DNA of 64,000 bases from Pseudomonas frederiksbergensis (GCF_900105495.1 NZ_FNTF01000002.1:5634501-5698500); one strand, 5' to 3'. Positions 27,490 through 38,581 are shown, counted from the stretch's first letter. Notes: generated by a model from the sequence alone, not told the origin. Translations and numbers: made by a program.

Positions 27490-29733
27490 TCAAGGCGTCC
27501 GGTTACGGCGGGTTTCGATGATGTTCGGCAACTGGGAAATCCGACCCAGCAACCTCCCCAATGCATCCAGCCCCGGAATCTCGATGGTCAGGGACATCAA
27601 CGCGGTGTTGTCCTCTTTGTTCGAGCGGGTGTTGACCGCCAGCACGTTGATCCGCTCGTTGAGCAGCACTTGCGAAACGTCACGCAGCAGGCCGGACCGG
27701 TCGTAGGCGCGGATGATGATGTCCACCGGATAGGTGAGTACCGGCACCGGCCCCCAGCTGACCTGGATGATCCGCTCGGGTTCGCGGCTGCCCAGTTGCA
27801 GCACCGAGGCGCAGTCCTGACGGTGAATGCTCACGCCGCGGCCCACGGTGATGTAACCGACGATCGCATCCCCCGGCAGCGGCTGGCAGCAGCCGGCCAT
27901 CTGGGTCATGAGGTTGCCGACGCCCTGGATCTGGATGTCGCCGCGCTTGCCCGGTTTGTAGCCGGTGGCCTTGCGCGGAATCAGTTCCAGCTGTTCGTTG
28001 CCGCGCTCCGGCTCGACCAGTTGCTGCGCCAGGTTCACCAGTTGCGCCAGACGCAAATCGCCTGCGCCCAACGCGGCGAACATGTCTTCGGCACCCTTCA
28101 TGTTGGCCTTTTCGGCCAGCTTGTCGAAATCCACCGCTGGCAGACCGAGGCGACTGAGTTCACGCTCCAGCAAGGTTTTACCGGCGGCGACGTTCTGGTC
28201 GCGCGCCTGCAATTTGAACCAGTGAACAATCTTCGCCCGTGCCCGCGAGGTGGTGATGTAACCCAGGTTCGGGTTCAGCCAGTCGCGGCTCGGGGTGCCG
28301 TGCTTGCTGGTGATGATCTCGACCTGTTCACCGGTTTGCAGGCTGTAGTTGAGCGGCACGATGCGCCCGTTGATCTTCGCGCCACGGCAGTTGTGACCGA
28401 TTTCGGTGTGCACGCGGTAGGCGAAGTCCAGCGGCGTCGCGCCCTTCGGCAAGTCGATGGCGTGACCGTCCGGGGTAAAGATGTAGACCCGGTCCGGCTC
28501 GATATCGACCCGCAGCTGTTCAGCCAGGCCGCCGATATCGCCCAACTCTTCATGCCACTCGAGGACCTGACGCAGCCAGGAGATTTTCTCTTCGTAGTGG
28601 TTGGAGCCGGACTTGACGTCGGTGCCCTTGTACTTCCAGTGCGCGCACACGCCCAGTTCGGCTTCTTCGTGCATGGCATGGGTGCGGATCTGCACTTCCA
28701 GCACCTTGCCCTCGGGGCCGATCACTGCGGTGTGCAGCGAGCGATAGCCGTTCTCTTTCGGGTTGGCGATGTAGTCGTCGAATTCTTTCGGGATATGCCG
28801 CCACAGGGTGTGGACGATGCCGAGCGCGGTGTAGCAGTCGCGCATTTCCGGCACCAGCACGCGAACGGCGCGCACATCGTAGATCTGGCTGAATTCCAGA
28901 CCCTTGCGCTGCATTTTGCGCCAGATCGAATAGATGTGTTTGGCCCGGCCGCTGATGTCGGCATCGACGCCGGTGGCGGTCAGCTCGTTCTTCAACTGGC
29001 TCATCACATCGCTGATGAAGCGCTCGCGATCCAGACGTCGCTCGTGGAGCAACTTGGCGATCTGCTTGTACTGATCGGGCTCAAGGTAGCGGAAGGACAA
29101 GTCCTCCAGTTCCCACTTGATGTGACCGATACCGAGACGATGAGCCAAAGGTGCGTAGATGTCGAAGACTTCACGGGCGACGCGGTTGCGTTTTTCGTCA
29201 TCGGCGGTTTTCACCGCACGGATGGCGCAGGTGCGTTCGGCCAGTTTGATCAGCGCAACGCGAACGTCGTCGACCATGGCGACCAGCATCTTGCGCAGGT
29301 TTTCGACCTGGCCCTGCGTGCCCAGCACCAGGGATTGGCGGGGGCTGAGGCTGGCGCTGATCGCCGCCATGCGCAACACGCCGTCGATGAGTTTGGCGAC
29401 CACCGGGCCGAAGCGCTGGCTGATCGCCGGCAACTCGATCTGGCCTTCGCGCACGCCGCGATACAGGATCGCGGCCACCAACGAATCCTGATCGAGTTTG
29501 AGGTCGGCGAGAATCTCGGCGATCTCAAGGCCCGTACGGAAACTCGAGGTCCCTTCGGACCACAGGTTTTTCGCCGCATTGGCTTGTTGTTCAGACGCAC
29601 GAGCAAACTCGCACGCTTCCTTCAAGGCTTCGCGATCCAGTGCCGGATCGACACTGACCGCATGATCGAGCCAAGCCTCGAGATTGATACTGCCGTCGGT
29701 GTTGATCGGCTGGTGTGCTCTCACCTGTACCAT
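27490..29733 (-). CDS. relA: GTP pyrophosphokinase (ppGpp synthetase I)
   Basis: Ribosome-associated alarmone synthetase, 747 residues. Domains in order are a degenerate HD domain, the synthetase domain, a TGS domain (DRVYIFTPDGHAIDLPKGATPLDFAYRVH), a helical/zinc-finger region and a C-terminal ACT domain. The HD catalytic pair of SpoT is absent (VAAILYRGVREGQ), so the hydrolase is inactive as in other RelA proteins. Synthetase motifs include YRSLHTAVIGPEGKVLEVQIRT. It lies between rlmD and mazG. Confidence 0.97.
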   Translation of the reverse strand: MVQVRAHQPINTDGSINLEAWLDHAVSVDPALDREALKEACEFARASEQQANAAKNLWSEGTSSFRTGLEIAEILADLKLDQDSLVAAILYRGVREGQIELPAISQRFGPVVAKLIDGVLRMAAISASLSPRQSLVLGTQGQVENLRKMLVAMVDDVRVALIKLAERTCAIRAVKTADDEKRNRVAREVFDIYAPLAHRLGIGHIKWELEDLSFRYLEPDQYKQIAKLLHERRLDRERFISDVMSQLKNELTATGVDADISGRAKHIYSIWRKMQRKGLEFSQIYDVRAVRVLVPEMRDCYTALGIVHTLWRHIPKEFDDYIANPKENGYRSLHTAVIGPEGKVLEVQIRTHAMHEEAELGVCAHWKYKGTDVKSGSNHYEEKISWLRQVLEWHEELGDIGGLAEQLRVDIEPDRVYIFTPDGHAIDLPKGATPLDFAYRVHTEIGHNCRGAKINGRIVPLNYSLQTGEQVEIITSKHGTPSRDWLNPNLGYITTSRARAKIVHWFKLQARDQNVAAGKTLLERELSRLGLPAVDFDKLAEKANMKGAEDMFAALGAGDLRLAQLVNLAQQLVEPERGNEQLELIPRKATGYKPGKRGDIQIQGVGNLMTQMAGCCQPLPGDAIVGYITVGRGVSIHRQDCASVLQLGSREPERIIQVSWGPVPVLTYPVDIIIRAYDRSGLLRDVSQVLLNERINVLAVNTRSNKEDNTALMSLTIEIPGLDALGRLLGRISQLPNIIETRRNRTP

Positions 29734-29856
29734 CTTGCTTACCTTCCCTACGACGCAGATTCAATGCGTCAAATCGCTGACCTTCGTTGCCCGTGTGCCC
29801 ACGTAAGGGCTAATACGCGGCTGCACGGGCGGGCCAGTCGGACCAGACGAGCCGTC

Positions 29857-31209
29857 CTAGCTCGCTTCAAATAACGCCATGGCCTCGACATGTGCCGTCT
29901 GAGGAAACATATCGAGAATCCCGGCACGTTTTAACCGGTAGCCCTGCTTGATCAATTCGACCGTATCGCGCGCCAGCGTTGCCGGATTGCACGACACATA
30001 CACCAACCGTTTGGCGCCCAGGGACGCAAGCTTGCGCACTGCCTCGAAAGCACCGTCACGCGGTGGGTCCAAGAGTACCGCACAAAAGCCTTCGCGCGCC
30101 CATTCGGCATCGGTCAAAGGCTGGGATAAATCGGCCTGAAAAAACTTCGCATTATGAAGATTGTTGCTAGCAGCGTTCGCGGCTGCCCGCTCGACCATCG
30201 CCTGCACACCTTCCACCGCCACCACTTCGCGAACGACCTTGGCCAGCGGCAAGGCAAAGTTACCCAAGCCACAGAATAGATCGAGAACGCGTTCATCCGC
30301 CGTCGGCTTCAGCCACTCCAACGCCTGGGCGATCATCGCTTCGTTGACCCCGGCGTTGACCTGGATGAAATCTCCCGGTCGGTACGCCAGGTCCAAATCC
30401 CACTGTTCCAGTCGATAACCCAACGACTGGTCAGCCTCGACCGGTTGCGGTTCACCGTCACCGTGCAGCCACAACTGGGCTTCATGGAACGCGCAGAAAT
30501 CCTTGAGGATCGTCATGTCGGCGTCGGACAGCGGCGCCATGTGCCGCAGCAACACCGCCAACGACGAACCGCTGAACAATTCCACATGCCCCAGCGCCTG
30601 AGGTTTGCTCAAGCGCCGGAGCATTTCCGGCAAGCGGGTCATGATTGGTTGCAAGGGCTGTACCAGCACCGTGCATTCGTTGATCGCAACGATGTCCTGA
30701 CTGCCAGCGGCGCGGAAACCGACTTCGAGTTTTTTCGCCTTCATGTCCCAGCGCACCGCCACTCGGGCGCGACGCCGGTAACCGAATTCCGCACCGCTCA
30801 ACGGCGCGGCCCACTCTTCGGGTTCAACACCGGCGACCTTGGACAATTGCTCGGCGAGCATGCGCTGTTTCAGGGCGAGTTGTTCGTTGTGCGGCAAATG
30901 TTGCACGCTGCAACCGCCACAGCGACCGGCATGCGGACATGGTGCCGGGCGGCGCAGTTCGCTGGCCTGGAACACCCGCTCAGTGCGCGCCTCGACCACT
31001 TTGCCGTGGGCACCCAACACGCGTGCTTCGACTTCTTCACCGGCCAATGCACCGATGACGAACCAGGTGCGACCTTCAAAAAACGCGATACCGCGACCGT
31101 CATTAGCCAGGCGCTCGATACTCAAGCGCTGCTTTTTGCCAGTCGGAATTTGCGGGGCCTTGCTGCCGCCGGTGGGCTGGAAGCGCAGGCCTCTCTCTTG
31201 CTTGGCCAT
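29857..31209 (-). CDS. rlmD: 23S rRNA (uracil-1939-C5)-methyltransferase
   Basis: Methylates U1939 of 23S rRNA. The 450-residue protein has an N-terminal TRAM domain ([19 protein letters not shown]), then the 4Fe-4S ligands in [16 protein letters not shown] Rossmann methyltransferase domain has [25 protein letters not shown] and the catalytic cysteine in [14 protein letters not shown]. The start ATG overlaps the cysM stop by one base (TGATG), so translation is coupled. The order cysM-rlmD-relA-mazG matches PAO1 PA0932-PA0935. Confidence 0.96.
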   Translation of the reverse strand: MAKQERGLRFQPTGGSKAPQIPTGKKQRLSIERLANDGRGIAFFEGRTWFVIGALAGEEVEARVLGAHGKVVEARTERVFQASELRRPAPCPHAGRCGGCSVQHLPHNEQLALKQRMLAEQLSKVAGVEPEEWAAPLSGAEFGYRRRARVAVRWDMKAKKLEVGFRAAGSQDIVAINECTVLVQPLQPIMTRLPEMLRRLSKPQALGHVELFSGSSLAVLLRHMAPLSDADMTILKDFCAFHEAQLWLHGDGEPQPVEADQSLGYRLEQWDLDLAYRPGDFIQVNAGVNEAMIAQALEWLKPTADERVLDLFCGLGNFALPLAKVVREVVAVEGVQAMVERAAANAASNNLHNAKFFQADLSQPLTDAEWAREGFCAVLLDPPRDGAFEAVRKLASLGAKRLVYVSCNPATLARDTVELIKQGYRLKRAGILDMFPQTAHVEAMALFEAS

Positions 31210-32111
31210 CAGTTGGGCGCGTCGAAAATGCCGGTCGACAAGTAACGGTCGCCACGGTCGCAGATGATCGCGACGATCACCGCGTTTTCAACTTCTTTGG
31301 ACAGGCGCAGCATCGCTGCCACCGCACCGCCCGAGGACACGCCGCAGAAGATGCCTTCTTCGCGGGCCAGACGACGGGTCACGTCTTCGGCTTCGCTTTG
31401 CGCCATGTCGACGATCCGGTCCACGCGCTCGGCCTGGTAGATCTTCGGCAGGTATTCCTGCGGCCAGCGACGAATGCCCGGGATCGCCGAGCCTTCCATC
31501 GGTTGCAGACCGATGATCTGCACGCTCTCGTTCTGCTCTTTCAAGTAGCGCGAGACGCCCATGATGGTACCGGTGGTGCCCATGGAGCTGACGAAATGGG
31601 TGATGGTGCCTTCGGTCTGACGCCAGATTTCCGGGCCGGTGGTGGTGTAGTGCGCTTCGGGGTTGTCCCCGTTGGCGAACTGATCCAGCACCTTGCCGCG
31701 GCCTTCGGCTTCCATGCGCTGGGCGAGGTCGCGGGCGCCTTCCATGCCCTCTTCCTGGGTCACCAAAATCAGCTCGGCGCCATACGCCGTCATCGCGGCT
31801 TTACGCTCGGCGCTGGAGTTGTCCGGCATGATCAGGATCATCTTGTAACCCTTGATCGCGGCGGCCATCGCGAGGGCGATCCCGGTGTTACCCGAGGTCG
31901 CTTCGATCAGCGTATCGCCGACGTGGATCTGCCCGCGCAATTCAGCGCGGGTGATCATCGACAGCGCCGGACGGTCCTTGACCGAACCCGCCGGGTTATT
32001 CCCTTCGAGCTTGAGCAAAAGGGTATTGCTGGTGGCGCCAGGCAGGCGCTGCAAACGGACCAGCGGAGTGTTGCCGACGCAATCGGCGATGGTTGGGTAC
32101 TGCAAGGTCAT
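31209..32111 (-). CDS. cysM: Cysteine synthase B
   Basis: PLP enzyme making cysteine, or S-sulfocysteine from thiosulfate, from O-acetylserine. The 300-residue protein has the Schiff-base lysine in [14 protein letters not shown], the substrate loop [13 protein letters not shown], and the phosphate-binding [13 protein letters not shown]. The shorter length and the [12 protein letters not shown] segment favour CysM over CysK. ATG 32111 matches the family start ([17 protein letters not shown]). It is the first gene of the operon with rlmD. Confidence 0.95.
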   Translation of the reverse strand: MTLQYPTIADCVGNTPLVRLQRLPGATSNTLLLKLEGNNPAGSVKDRPALSMITRAELRGQIHVGDTLIEATSGNTGIALAMAAAIKGYKMILIMPDNSSAERKAAMTAYGAELILVTQEEGMEGARDLAQRMEAEGRGKVLDQFANGDNPEAHYTTTGPEIWRQTEGTITHFVSSMGTTGTIMGVSRYLKEQNESVQIIGLQPMEGSAIPGIRRWPQEYLPKIYQAERVDRIVDMAQSEAEDVTRRLAREEGIFCGVSSGGAVAAMLRLSKEVENAVIVAIICDRGDRYLSTGIFDAPN

Positions 32112-32219
32112 GGCGTATTCGCAATCCAGACTGCGGGGGCGCCTATCATACCGGCAAACCTTCGAAGGCCATATCACGCAAAGTACGGTGCTTATGGTTT
32201 ATGGGAATAAGGGGCTGGA

Positions 32220-33242
32220 TCAGTACTCTTCGCTTTGCGCGACATTCAATGCATAGAACTCATGCAACTTGGCTTGCAACAACTGTTTGTCCGGTAGCTG
32301 CACCTGGTATTCAGCGATCAGCGCTGGCGACAAGCTGCGGTTAAGGGCGTACTCGACCACCTCGTCATCCTTGCTGGCACACAGCAACACACCAATGGCC
32401 GGGTTTTCGTGGGGTTTGCGCTCTTTGCGATCCAGCGCTTCCAGATAGAAGTTCAGCTTGCCCAAATACTCCGGCTCAAAACGGCCGACCTTAAGCTCAA
32501 TGGCCACCAGGCAGTTGAGCCCACGGTGGAAGAACAGCAGATCCAGGGCGAAATCACGCCCGCCGACTTGCATCGGGTGTTCAGAGCCGACAAAACAAAA
32601 GTCGCGACCCAGTTCGATCAGAAACTCCTTGAGGCGCGCCAGCAACCCTTTATGCAGATCGGTTTCGCCATGGTCGGAGGGCAAGTCGAGAAACTCGAGC
32701 ATATAGGCGTCGCGGAACACGTTCAGTGCCTCAGGGTGAGTTTGTCTCAGCACTGCAGAGGCTTTTGCTGGTTGGGTCACGCTTCGCTCGAACAGTGCAG
32801 CTTTGAACTGACGCTCCAGTTCACGCTTCGACCATTTTTCCTTAACTGCCATACGCAGGTAGAACTCCCGCTCCTCCGGCAGTTTGCCCAGGCTGAAGAT
32901 GACTAGATTATGAGTCCAGGATATTTGTCTCACCAGCGGTGAGACTTTCTCGTCGCCGCGATAAGTTTCGTAGAATTGACGCATGCGAAACAGATTGGGG
33001 CGGGTAAACCCACGCAACCCCGGTTGAGTCTGAGCCAGATGCTCGGCCAACTGGCTGACCACAGAATCGCCCCATTCGGCTTTTTCCAGCTTGCGACTGA
33101 TGTAAGCACCCACCTGCCAATACAGCTCGATCAACTGGGTATTCACCGCCTGCATGGCCTGCTGCTTGGCACTTTGAATCAGCGCAAGCACTTCATTGAA
33201 ACGGTCTTCGGTTGTGCTGCCGGGGACGCTGGGTGCAGTCAT
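32220..33242 (-). CDS. PDDEXK nuclease-domain protein (DUF1016/YhcG family)
   Basis: A 340-residue protein. The N-terminal DUF1016 helical region has NTQLIELYWQVGAYISRKLE and FTRPNLFRMRQFYETY, and the WTHNLVIFS motif follows. The C-terminal restriction-endonuclease-like domain has GGRDFALDLLFFHRGLNCLVAIELKVG, giving the D and E-x-K residues of the catalytic core. YhcG proteins are mobile and often travel with restriction or defence loci; their function is unproven. ATG 33242 has AGGAG six bases upstream. It lies between cysM and pirS, where PAO1 has pirA. Confidence 0.88.
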   Translation of the reverse strand: MTAPSVPGSTTEDRFNEVLALIQSAKQQAMQAVNTQLIELYWQVGAYISRKLEKAEWGDSVVSQLAEHLAQTQPGLRGFTRPNLFRMRQFYETYRGDEKVSPLVRQISWTHNLVIFSLGKLPEEREFYLRMAVKEKWSKRELERQFKAALFERSVTQPAKASAVLRQTHPEALNVFRDAYMLEFLDLPSDHGETDLHKGLLARLKEFLIELGRDFCFVGSEHPMQVGGRDFALDLLFFHRGLNCLVAIELKVGRFEPEYLGKLNFYLEALDRKERKPHENPAIGVLLCASKDDEVVEYALNRSLSPALIAEYQVQLPDKQLLQAKLHEFYALNVAQSEEY

Positions 33243-33385
33243 GCCGAACTCCTGGAGGACGAAGGAAAACGTGAGTCTATTCCGTCGAATCAGGCACAAG
33301 GTGTCGGCAATGACCTTTAGGAAAGGTCGTACAAAATAACGGGAACGCTCCGGCAAAGTTAGAACGGTTGTAGCTGGGAGGGCCT

Positions 33386-33412
33386 CATCGCGAGCAGGCT
33401 CGCTCCTACAGG
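33386..33412. repeat. REP element
   Basis: Single CATCGCGAGCAGGCTCGCTCC copy of the main family, inverted relative to the copy at 33456-33482. Confidence 0.8.
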
Positions 33413-33425
33413 GTTAGGGGGTTGA

Positions 33426-34856
33426 TCACACCATTTGCGGCCGACACCCATCCAATGTGGGAGTGAGCCTGCTCGCGATAGCGTCGTCACTGACTCCACC
33501 GTCATCCGCCACCAACCGCATATTCAGCCGCAACCCCGCCCCAGAATTCTCAGCCCAAAGCCGCCCCCCCTGGCGCTGCACCGCATTCCTCGCAATGCTC
33601 AACCCCAAGCCAAATCCACCATCCCCCGGCCGCGATCCGTCGAGTCGGATGAACGGCGAGAAGATCCGTTCCAGATCTTCATCAGCCACCCCGCCGCCCT
33701 CATCCTCCAGCCACACGTGCCAGAAGTCGCCATCGCGCCGCCCACCCAAACGCACAACGCCGCCCTGCGGTGAATGACGAATGGCATTGCGCAGGATGTT
33801 TTCCAGCGCTTGAGCCAACGTATTGAGATGGCCGCGCACCCAGCAGGAAGAATCCACCGCGCACTGCAACTGGCTCGCCGGCCAGCCACTTTCATAGCAG
33901 GCATTTTCCGTGAGCATTTCCCACAACGCCTGAACCTGGATCGATTCATCGGGCAACCGAGTGCGCTCGGTGTCGAGCCAGGCCAGTTGCAGGGTGTCTT
34001 CGACCAGTCGCTGCATGCCATCGACCTCTCGGCCAATGCGTTCGCGCAATTGCGTCAGCCCCTGCTCGCTTTCGCTGGCCACCCGCAGGCGACTCAGTGG
34101 CGTGCGCAGTTCGTGGGACAAGTCGCGCAGCAGTTGTTGTTGCAGGGCCACTGTGCTTTGCAGACGCTCGGACATGTGATCGAAGGCTCGACCCAGTTCA
34201 CCCAACTCATCCGGGCGATTGGTGATACGGCTCGACAACCGCACGTTCAACTGGTCGGCACGCCAGGCATTGGCCTGTTCGCGCAGACTGTTCAAAGGCA
34301 CAACCAGCAACCGATACAGTCCGACGCACAGCAGCAAGGTGAACAAGCCGGGAATCACCCCGTTGGTGATCACCCGCCAGATCACCCGGTAACGGCCGGG
34401 CACGAAACGCTGGGGCAGTTCGATCACCAGACTGCCGGCGGACGGATCCTTGGGAAATGGCACTCTCAACCATGGCAATCCTTTGGTATGACGACTCGTC
34501 GGCCAATCCAGGCCGCGTAAAAAGGTCAGGCGCCGGGTTTCTTTTTCCGTCAGCGGGTAACTGCTCAATGACTGCAAATCGCCGCCAATCACACCGACCC
34601 ATGTCGACTCGCGATGGCCGACATCGTGCAACCATTCATCGACGCCTGCACTCTGGCGCTTATTCCACGCCTGCTCCGCCTCGGCGGCGTAGCGCATCAG
34701 CGTGCCCCGTGCCTCGTCGGACAGGAACAGGTTTTTCTTTTCCATGTAGCGGCCCCAGGACCAACTGAGCCAGATCATCAGCAGACAGAACGCCACCAAC
34801 AAACACGCCAGTTTCCAGAACAGCGAATGCCTGCCCGGCAGCTCAGTCCACTTCAT
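33426..34856 (-). CDS. pirS: Sensor histidine kinase, PirS-like
   Basis: A 476-residue membrane kinase, CpxA-like in layout. Two membrane helices (about 13-33 and 165-185) enclose a periplasmic sensor of about 130 residues. HAMP, HisKA with H248 in RDLSHELRTPLSRL, and a HATPase domain with EDEGGGV and GFGLGLSIARN follow. It overlaps the response-regulator gene by 14 nt. The pair occupies the place of PAO1 PA0930-PA0929 (pirS-pirR) next to gacS, so the name rests on synteny. The last 20 or so residues are encoded partly by a REP element and look non-native. Confidence 0.75.
   Translation of the reverse strand: MKWTELPGRHSLFWKLACLLVAFCLLMIWLSWSWGRYMEKKNLFLSDEARGTLMRYAAEAEQAWNKRQSAGVDEWLHDVGHRESTWVGVIGGDLQSLSSYPLTEKETRRLTFLRGLDWPTSRHTKGLPWLRVPFPKDPSAGSLVIELPQRFVPGRYRVIWRVITNGVIPGLFTLLLCVGLYRLLVVPLNSLREQANAWRADQLNVRLSSRITNRPDELGELGRAFDHMSERLQSTVALQQQLLRDLSHELRTPLSRLRVASESEQGLTQLRERIGREVDGMQRLVEDTLQLAWLDTERTRLPDESIQVQALWEMLTENACYESGWPASQLQCAVDSSCWVRGHLNTLAQALENILRNAIRHSPQGGVVRLGGRRDGDFWHVWLEDEGGGVADEDLERIFSPFIRLDGSRPGDGGFGLGLSIARNAVQRQGGRLWAENSGAGLRLNMRLVADDGGVSDDAIASRLTPTLDGCRPQMV
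33456..33482. repeat. REP element inside the 3' end of pirS
   Basis: GTGGGAGTGAGCCTGCTCGCGAT copy that lies within the coding frame of the kinase gene and encodes AIASRLTPT near its C-terminus. Confidence 0.85.
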
Positions 34857-35565
34857 CGACAGCACTCAATACGTAACCCTTGCCCCACACCGTGCGCACT
34901 TCGCGCTCGAGGTAGCCGACAGCCTTGAGCTTGCGGCGGATCTGACTGATGTGCATGTCGAGGCTGCGGTCATGGGGCGCGTAACCGCGCTGCAGCACAT
35001 GCTGGTAGAGGAAGGCTTTGCTCAGGACTTCATCGCCATTGCGGTTCAGCGTTTCCAGCAGCCGGTATTCGCTGCGGGTCAGGCCGGCAGCGTATTCGCC
35101 ATAAAAGACATCACAGCCTTCATCGTCGAAACGCAGGCTGTCCGCCGAAGGCGCAATCGGTGCCGGCGCTGGCCGGCGGTCGAGCGCGACCCGTCGCAGG
35201 ATCGCTTCGATGCGCACCCGCAACTCGACCATGCTGAAAGGTTTGGGCAGGTAATCATCGGCGCCCAGGCGAAAACCACTGATGCGATCCGCCTCGGCAC
35301 CGAGCGCCGACATCAGTACCACCGGGGTGGAATGGCTCTGACGCAACTGCGTCAGTACGTTCAGCCCATCCAGGCCCGGCAGCAGAATATCCATCAGCAC
35401 CACGTCGAACGCTTGCTGGCGAGCGATGGTCAAGCCTTCCAGTCCGTTCTGGCACCACGTCACCTGAAAACCGCAACGTCCCAGATGCTCATGAACATAA
35501 GCACCGAGTACGAGGTCGTCTTCTATAGACAGGATACGAGGATGGCCAGCAGTGATGGGAGTCAT
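34843..35565 (-). CDS. pirR: OmpR-family response regulator, PirR-like
   Basis: A 240-residue regulator. The receiver has the acidic pair in LSIEDD, the phosphoacceptor D59 in VVLMDILLPG and the switch lysine in DDYLPKPFS. The C-terminal winged helix has LTRSEYRLLETL and VRTVWGKGYVLS. ATG 35565 is the only ATG near the N-terminus; the upstream TTG 35577 is less likely. The gene overlaps the kinase and diverges from gacS. In PAO1 the orthologous pair controls the ferric-enterobactin receptor gene pirA, which is not present here. Confidence 0.78.
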   Translation of the reverse strand: MTPITAGHPRILSIEDDLVLGAYVHEHLGRCGFQVTWCQNGLEGLTIARQQAFDVVLMDILLPGLDGLNVLTQLRQSHSTPVVLMSALGAEADRISGFRLGADDYLPKPFSMVELRVRIEAILRRVALDRRPAPAPIAPSADSLRFDDEGCDVFYGEYAAGLTRSEYRLLETLNRNGDEVLSKAFLYQHVLQRGYAPHDRSLDMHISQIRRKLKAVGYLEREVRTVWGKGYVLSAVDEVD

Positions 35566-35779
35566 GACTATCTGCAAATAATTCTCAGTTGACGATTATT
35601 AAAGATTGCCTCGCTGCGGGCAACACAAGGTTTGCCCGTAAGGTAAAAGTGTTGATCCAGCCGACGAATGCCGACATCAATTTTACGAAGATTGCCCGCC
35701 TGCAAATCGCTACACTGCGCAAATGGCGCGTGCTGGACGTACGTGCAGGTCGTTAAATCGCTGGATGCAGGAGAGATGC

Positions 35780-38533
35780 GTGCTCAAAAAACTTGGAATT
35801 AAAGGCCGCGTGTTATTGCTGACCCTGTTGCCGACCAGCCTGATGGCCTTGGTTCTGGGCGGTTATTTCACCTGGATGCAGCAATCCGACCTGCAAACCC
35901 AGCTCATGCAGCGTGGCGAGATGATCGCCGAACAACTGGCGCCGCTGGTGGCCCCGGCCATGGGCCACAAGAACACCGAGCTTTTGGAACGCATCGCCAC
36001 CCAATCGCTGGAACAATCGGACGTTCGCGCCGTATCGTTCCTCGCCCCCGACCGCTCTTTGTTGGCCCATGCCGGGCCGACCATGCTCAATCAGGCGCCG
36101 GTCGGCAACGGTGCGCAGATGCTGCGCCGCAGCGGCAATGACGCGACGCGTTACTTGCTGCCGGTGTTCGGCAAGCATCGCAATCTGGCCGGCGACCTGA
36201 TTCCCGACGAAGCCGATCGCCTGCTGGGCTGGGTCGAGCTCGAACTGTCCCACAACGGCATGCTGCTGCGCGGTTACCGCAGCCTGTTCGCCAGCCTGTT
36301 GCTGATCGGCGCAGGCCTGGCCGGTGCGGCGCTGCTGGCGTTGCGCATGGGCCGCAGCATCAATCGACCGCTGAGCCAGATCAAGCAAGCGGTAGCGCAA
36401 CTCAAGGACGGTCATCTGGAAACCCGTCTGCCGCCCCTCGGCAGCCAGGAGCTGGACACACTGGCGTCGGGCATCAACCGCATGGCCGGCACCCTGCAGA
36501 ACGCGCAGGAAGAATTGCAACACAGCATCGACCAGGCCACCGAAGACGTGCGCCAGAACCTGGAAACCATCGAGATCCAGAACATCGAACTGGACCTGGC
36601 GCGCAAGGAAGCCCTTGAAGCCAGCCGGATCAAATCCGAGTTCCTGGCCAACATGAGCCATGAAATCCGCACGCCGCTCAACGGCATTCTAGGCTTCACG
36701 CATCTGCTGCAAAAAAGCGAGCTGACCCCGCGCCAGCTCGACTATCTGGGCACCATCGAAAAATCCGCCGACAGCCTGCTGGGGATCATCAACGAGATTC
36801 TCGATTTCTCGAAAATCGAGGCCGGCAAACTGGTGCTCGACAATATCCCGTTCAACTTGCGCGACCTGCTCCAGGACACACTGACCATCCTCGCCCCGGC
36901 CGCCCACGCCAAGCAATTGGAGCTGGTGAGCCTGGTTTATCGCGATACGCCGCTGTCATTGGTAGGCGATCCGCTACGGCTCAAGCAGATCCTCACCAAC
37001 CTGGTCAGCAATGCGATCAAGTTCACCCGCGAAGGCACCATCGTCGCCCGCGCCATGCTTGAGGAAGAGCACGAAGACAGCGTGCAACTGCGCATCAGCA
37101 TCCAGGACACCGGCATCGGGCTGTCGAACCAGGACGTGCGCGCCTTGTTCCAGGCCTTCAGCCAGGCGGACAACTCGCTGTCCCGGCAACCGGGTGGCAC
37201 CGGTCTGGGGCTGGTGATTTCCAAACGCCTGATCGAACAGATGGGCGGCGAGATCGGTGTCGACAGTACGCCGGGCGAAGGCTCGGAATTCTGGATCAGC
37301 CTGAGCCTGCCCAAAACCCGCGACGACGCCGAAGACCTGCCCGGTCCGCCGTTACTCGGGCGTCGGGTGGCCGTGCTGGAAAATCACGAACTGGCCCGTC
37401 AGGCATTGCAGCATCAACTGGAAGACTGTGGCCTCGAAGTCACTCCGTTCAATACCTTGGAAAGCCTGACCAATGGCGTGACCGGCGCGCATCAGACCGA
37501 TCAGGCGATCGACCTGGCGGTGCTCGGCATCACCAGCAACGACATGCCACCAGAGCGCCTCAACCAGCACATCTGGGACCTCGAACACCTGGGCTGCAAG
37601 GTGCTGGTGTTGTGCCCGACCACCGAACAGACGCTGTTCCACCTCTCGGTGCCCAACCCGCACAGCCAGCTCCAGGCCAAACCGGCCTGTACCCGCAAGC
37701 TGCGGCGGGCCTTGTCTGACCTAGTCAACCCGCGTCAGCACCGCAGCGAACCTGGCGAACCGGTGTCCAGCCGCGCGCCAAAAGTGCTGTGTGTCGACGA
37801 CAACCCGGCCAACCTGCTGCTGGTGCAAACCCTGCTCGAAGACTTGGGCGCCAAAGTCCTCGCGGTGGAAAGCGGCTATGCGGCGGTCAAGGCGGTGCAG
37901 ACCGAAACCTTCGACCTGGTGCTGATGGATGTTCAGATGCCCGGCATGGACGGGCGGCAAAGCACCGAAGCGATTCGCCAGTGGGAAAGTGAACGGCATT
38001 GCACGCCGCTGCCGATCGTTGCCCTCACCGCTCACGCCATGGCCAACGAAAAACGCGCGCTGCTGCAAAGCGGCATGGACGATTACCTGACCAAACCGAT
38101 CAGCGAACGGCAACTGGCCCAAGTGGTGCTGAAGTGGACCGGCCTGGCGCTGCGCAATCATGGGCCGGAGCGCTCCAGCGACAGCCACGGCGGCAGTCAT
38201 GAATTGCAGGTGCTCGATCACGAAGAAGGTTTGCGCCTGGCCGCCGGCAAGGCTGATCTGGCGGCGGACATGCTGGCGATGTTGCTGGCGTCGCTGGAAG
38301 CCGACCGCGAGGCGATTCGCTTCGCCCGGGAAAACAACGATCACAATGCCCTGATCGAGCGCGTCCATCGCCTGCACGGCGCGACCCGTTATTGCGGCGT
38401 CCCGCAACTGCGCGCCGCCTGCCAGCGCAGCGAAACCCTGCTCAAGCAACAGGACCCCAAAGCCCCCAGCGCGCTGGAAGACCTCGACCGGGCCATCAAT
38501 CGCCTGGCCGCCCATGCCCGTATAAATGCCTGA
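35780..38533 (+). CDS. gacS: Tripartite sensor kinase GacS
   Basis: Global sensor that phosphorylates GacA and thereby switches on Rsm small RNAs and secondary metabolism. GTG 35780 (GGAGAG upstream) gives 917 residues, the known length. Order: membrane helix (about 10-32), periplasmic loop, second helix (about 168-188), HAMP, HisKA with H294 in [11 protein letters not shown], HATPase, a receiver with D717 in [10 protein letters not shown] and an HPt domain with H863 in [10 protein letters not shown]. All phosphorelay residues are present, so the protein looks functional. It diverges from pirR and is followed by ldhA. Confidence 0.97.
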   Translation: MLKKLGIKGRVLLLTLLPTSLMALVLGGYFTWMQQSDLQTQLMQRGEMIAEQLAPLVAPAMGHKNTELLERIATQSLEQSDVRAVSFLAPDRSLLAHAGPTMLNQAPVGNGAQMLRRSGNDATRYLLPVFGKHRNLAGDLIPDEADRLLGWVELELSHNGMLLRGYRSLFASLLLIGAGLAGAALLALRMGRSINRPLSQIKQAVAQLKDGHLETRLPPLGSQELDTLASGINRMAGTLQNAQEELQHSIDQATEDVRQNLETIEIQNIELDLARKEALEASRIKSEFLANMSHEIRTPLNGILGFTHLLQKSELTPRQLDYLGTIEKSADSLLGIINEILDFSKIEAGKLVLDNIPFNLRDLLQDTLTILAPAAHAKQLELVSLVYRDTPLSLVGDPLRLKQILTNLVSNAIKFTREGTIVARAMLEEEHEDSVQLRISIQDTGIGLSNQDVRALFQAFSQADNSLSRQPGGTGLGLVISKRLIEQMGGEIGVDSTPGEGSEFWISLSLPKTRDDAEDLPGPPLLGRRVAVLENHELARQALQHQLEDCGLEVTPFNTLESLTNGVTGAHQTDQAIDLAVLGITSNDMPPERLNQHIWDLEHLGCKVLVLCPTTEQTLFHLSVPNPHSQLQAKPACTRKLRRALSDLVNPRQHRSEPGEPVSSRAPKVLCVDDNPANLLLVQTLLEDLGAKVLAVESGYAAVKAVQTETFDLVLMDVQMPGMDGRQSTEAIRQWESERHCTPLPIVALTAHAMANEKRALLQSGMDDYLTKPISERQLAQVVLKWTGLALRNHGPERSSDSHGGSHELQVLDHEEGLRLAAGKADLAADMLAMLLASLEADREAIRFARENNDHNALIERVHRLHGATRYCGVPQLRAACQRSETLLKQQDPKAPSALEDLDRAINRLAAHARINA

Positions 38534-38581
38534 TGCAACGCAATGGCGCCGACCACCATCAGCGCTAAGCTCACCGGACTC

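Noticed and set aside
27286..29874. 862-codon plus-strand open frame
   Set aside because: Antisense to relA; no domain and no ribosome site.
35566..35779. Rsm-type small RNA or GacA upstream site near gacS
   Set aside because: I looked for TGTAAG-N6-CTTACA and repeated GGA hairpins and found neither.
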